A stretch of 64,000 bases of DNA. Source: Cheiracanthium punctorium. Taxonomy: Eukaryota > Arthropoda > Arachnida > Araneae > Cheiracanthiidae. This document shows positions 61,845 through 64,000 of the stretch, one piece after another (within the stretch, counting starts at the first letter, position 1; every line of letters starts with the position of its first letter). Under the pieces are notes generated by a model. That model did no database searches. It had not been told where the DNA came from and saw nothing but the letters and a program-made list of their open reading frames with translations. The stretch covers positions 372,001 through 436,000 of the forward strand of contig JAWZYV010002555.1 of NCBI GenBank assembly GCA_038373885.1. The letters run 5' to 3'. Both the position numbers and the translations under genes were made by a program.

Positions 61845-61879
61845 GTCTGAAATATTCCAGGGGGAGCTATAGCTCCGCC

Positions 61880-64000
61880 GGTTCCTAGGTTCCTGATTAT
61901 ATGTGACATATTCTTTGAAATTACCAAGCATACTTTTAAGCGGAAAATGAAGACTAGTCTGAGCATGAGGCGTAGTCGAAATTTCCATCAACTTACGTTC
62001 CGGAGTTGTTGGTAGTTGGTGAAATGATATTTTACTTTACTTTAATGATATGAAGGAATAAGAACCGAAACTTCGAACATTATAAGTTTTTTTTTTTTTT
62101 TTTTTTTTTTAAGGAAAAATAACACCATTATGGGCGTTATACGTTACAATAGGCTGTTCATTGCTTTGTACCGAAATTTCAGGGAGGACCTGTATTCCCT
62201 GGGCTCAGGGCCGGATTTCCCATACGGCCAACCTAGGCCATGGCCTAGGGCGCAGCGGTCTAAACGGCGCAGAACAAAGAACTCCCCTGCAGAACAATCA
62301 CGGATGAGGAAAAGGACTGGAAAGGAGAAACAAAAACGACTTACTTTAAGTGATTATTTCCCAAGAAGAACACGTTTATGGCTTCCGAAAAATTCCCTTT
62401 TTCCCTATTACAATTTCTTATGTATAGAAAACTCATGTGTGGAGATCCATTAACACCCCCCCCCCCTCGCAGACACAGAATGGCTTGCAGAGCACCCCAG
62501 CACAGATCATGTCGAAGTCGACGACATGTGTCGCAGAACTAAGAGATCCGCTGCAGAACAATCACATTGAGGAAAGGAGGGGTACCGGAGAGAACAGTTA
62601 TTCAAAGTAAGTTATCATCGAAAAGTCTTCTGACTGTCGCTGCTCTTCCGATATCCCAACGTTCCCGAAAAAAAAACTACACCATACACACGCACAGAAC
62701 GGTAAATATGTCTGCTTGAGAAAAAGTCTGTTGCTTTGAGTGTAAGGCGTCTATATAATTTTAAAAACTTTTAAAACGCATTATCAACTCTTTCATCCAA
62801 AATATATCGGTGAAACATCGCGCAATTAAGGAAACGAGCATTTCTGGTTTCTTAGTTCCATCTAAAAGATCGCCAGAAAAAGTGCATTCTGATATGTTAC
62901 CCATAAAAATGCTGAAAATAGAAACTAATACCGAAGTTTTGCAGAAAGTTAACGTGTCCAAAAATCGCACGAAGTTTACAATGCAATCCTCTGTTTTGCG
63001 ATGACTTTTCATAAGTTTCACAAAACTGAACTGTTTCGTGGCTTTAAATGGTAAAATTCAGGATCTTCCTATCGAAATGATAATAGATAATGTAAATTAT
63101 CTGACAATCTTTAAAAAAAAAAAAACTGTACTTTATAAAACACTTTTTTACGTGACATATACTGCTGATGAGAAAAAACGAACTATTATGCATATTAAAT
63201 TGGAACTATTGATCAATTTTTTGAAAAAAAAAAAAAAAAAAATTGCGGAACACTTTCTACGCTCTTGCATGAAAACGCATTCTTTACCCCTGTGAAGCAA
63301 TGGAACAGGTTAATTAGCTGCAGACAAAATACAAACTCTGTTTTTCAGACCTCAATAATTGTAATCTCTTTCATTCTCGCCATTAAAAAAATTCTACGCG
63401 ATAAATTATTTCTTTAAATTTGATGCAAATAAAGTTGAAAATAATGATAATAATTATTAGGTAAACGACAGTAAAATATTTATTCCAAAAATAGGATATG
63501 AGGCTTCAGAGTAAACAACGTACATTCGTATGCTTACTTAATTATTATTCTTCCAGATGTGGTGAGGTGAGTTTAGTTCAATTCTATGTAGAAGTGATGT
63601 ATTATAATGTTACAGGCATACCGAAATATGTTGACTTAAAGTAAGTGAAGCTGTTTTAACATGACGTTAAAATCATTACGTTTGTCCAAAAACTTAAAAC
63701 ACTAGATAATTTTAGTTTTTATTCTATTTGCTGTGTCTTTGGAATTGTGATGTAAGCTTGGAACAAGTTTTTTAGGTTTGTAAATAGCGGCGGTATGTCA
63801 AAAGTATGTGATTGGCTACTTTTGGCGCTTTATCTCAAAATTTGGCCCCTTAAAAATAAGTTTCCAAAACTGAACCCAGCTTAGCGATTTCTTATATTTA
63901 GCGAGAAATTGACAAACCCTTTTATTTTAAAAAGGGAATAATTTTTCGTTAAGGTGAAGTAATGAGGTCACAGCTTTCATATTTGCCATCACGGCGGCTT
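61880..64000. other. stretch without recognised genes
   Basis: Contains a T run near 62085-62110, a probable TE end CAGGGCCGGATTT at about 62206, a C run at 62455, and AT-rich sequence. Open frames around 62130-62453 and 62760-63300 have no motif I can name. Confidence 0.5.

Noticed and set aside
62130..62453. 107-codon plus-strand frame
   Set aside because: It spans a TE end (CAGGGCCGGATTT) and has basic low-complexity composition with no motif.

Overview
This is a stretch of animal nuclear genome, most likely arthropod (the TE ends and large AT-rich introns would suit a chelicerate such as a spider, but the sequence does not prove the group). It is AT-rich and has spliced genes with GT/AG borders, poly(A)/(T), poly(C)/(G) and (TA)n tracts, and very dense, nested transposable elements. 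No bacterial features, CRISPR or operons are present. Almost all long open frames are chance or repeat-derived. The host coding sequence consists of five exons.

Two host genes are recognisable. (1) NDUFA8, a complex I accessory subunit with CX9C motifs, lies on the minus strand. Exon 1 is at 16371-16499 and exon 2 at 663-838; the remaining exon(s) lie beyond the left edge. Its ~15.5 kb intron is a stack of DNA transposons. (2) A methionine-R-sulfoxide reductase B (MsrB) gene lies on the plus strand with exons at 31934/31948-32054, 36171-36343 and 44873-45033. Joined, they give an intact 146-codon reading frame with all zinc, resolving and catalytic cysteines. Its two introns (4.1 and 8.5 kb) carry a fold-back element, an SINE apparently derived from 5S rRNA, a degenerate hAT element, a mariner palindrome and an interrupted 287-bp tandem array.

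Layout: 1-900 NDUFA8 exon 2; 1-16.3 kb intron with pogo-like and hAT-like elements and a self-nested DNA transposon (11.6-15.5 kb) containing a 75-bp minisatellite; 16.4-16.5 kb NDUFA8 exon 1; 17-19 kb nothing recognised; 19.0-20.4 kb a palindromic Penelope-like retroelement with a GIY-YIG reading frame and a hammerhead ribozyme motif at each end; 21.7-22.0 kb a second, unrelated palindrome with two hammerhead motifs, one lacking the catalytic G12; 23.4-28.8 kb a 5.4-kb hAT-like element with a perfect 8-bp target duplication and two nested MITEs; 31.9-45.0 kb MsrB; 45-49.5 kb quiet; 49.5-54.5 kb mariner and nested hAT-like debris; 54.5-64 kb intergenic, with a MITE, a tRNA-like SINE head and several very good hairpins.

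The most interesting material is the pair of hammerhead-bearing palindromes. In the first, the stop codon of the GIY-YIG frame lies inside the hammerhead core. The self-insertion at 13810-15295, proved by the uninterrupted paralogous sequence, and the 5S-derived SINE with a perfect 11-bp target duplication are the next best. All functional statements rest on reading motifs by eye; no search was run.
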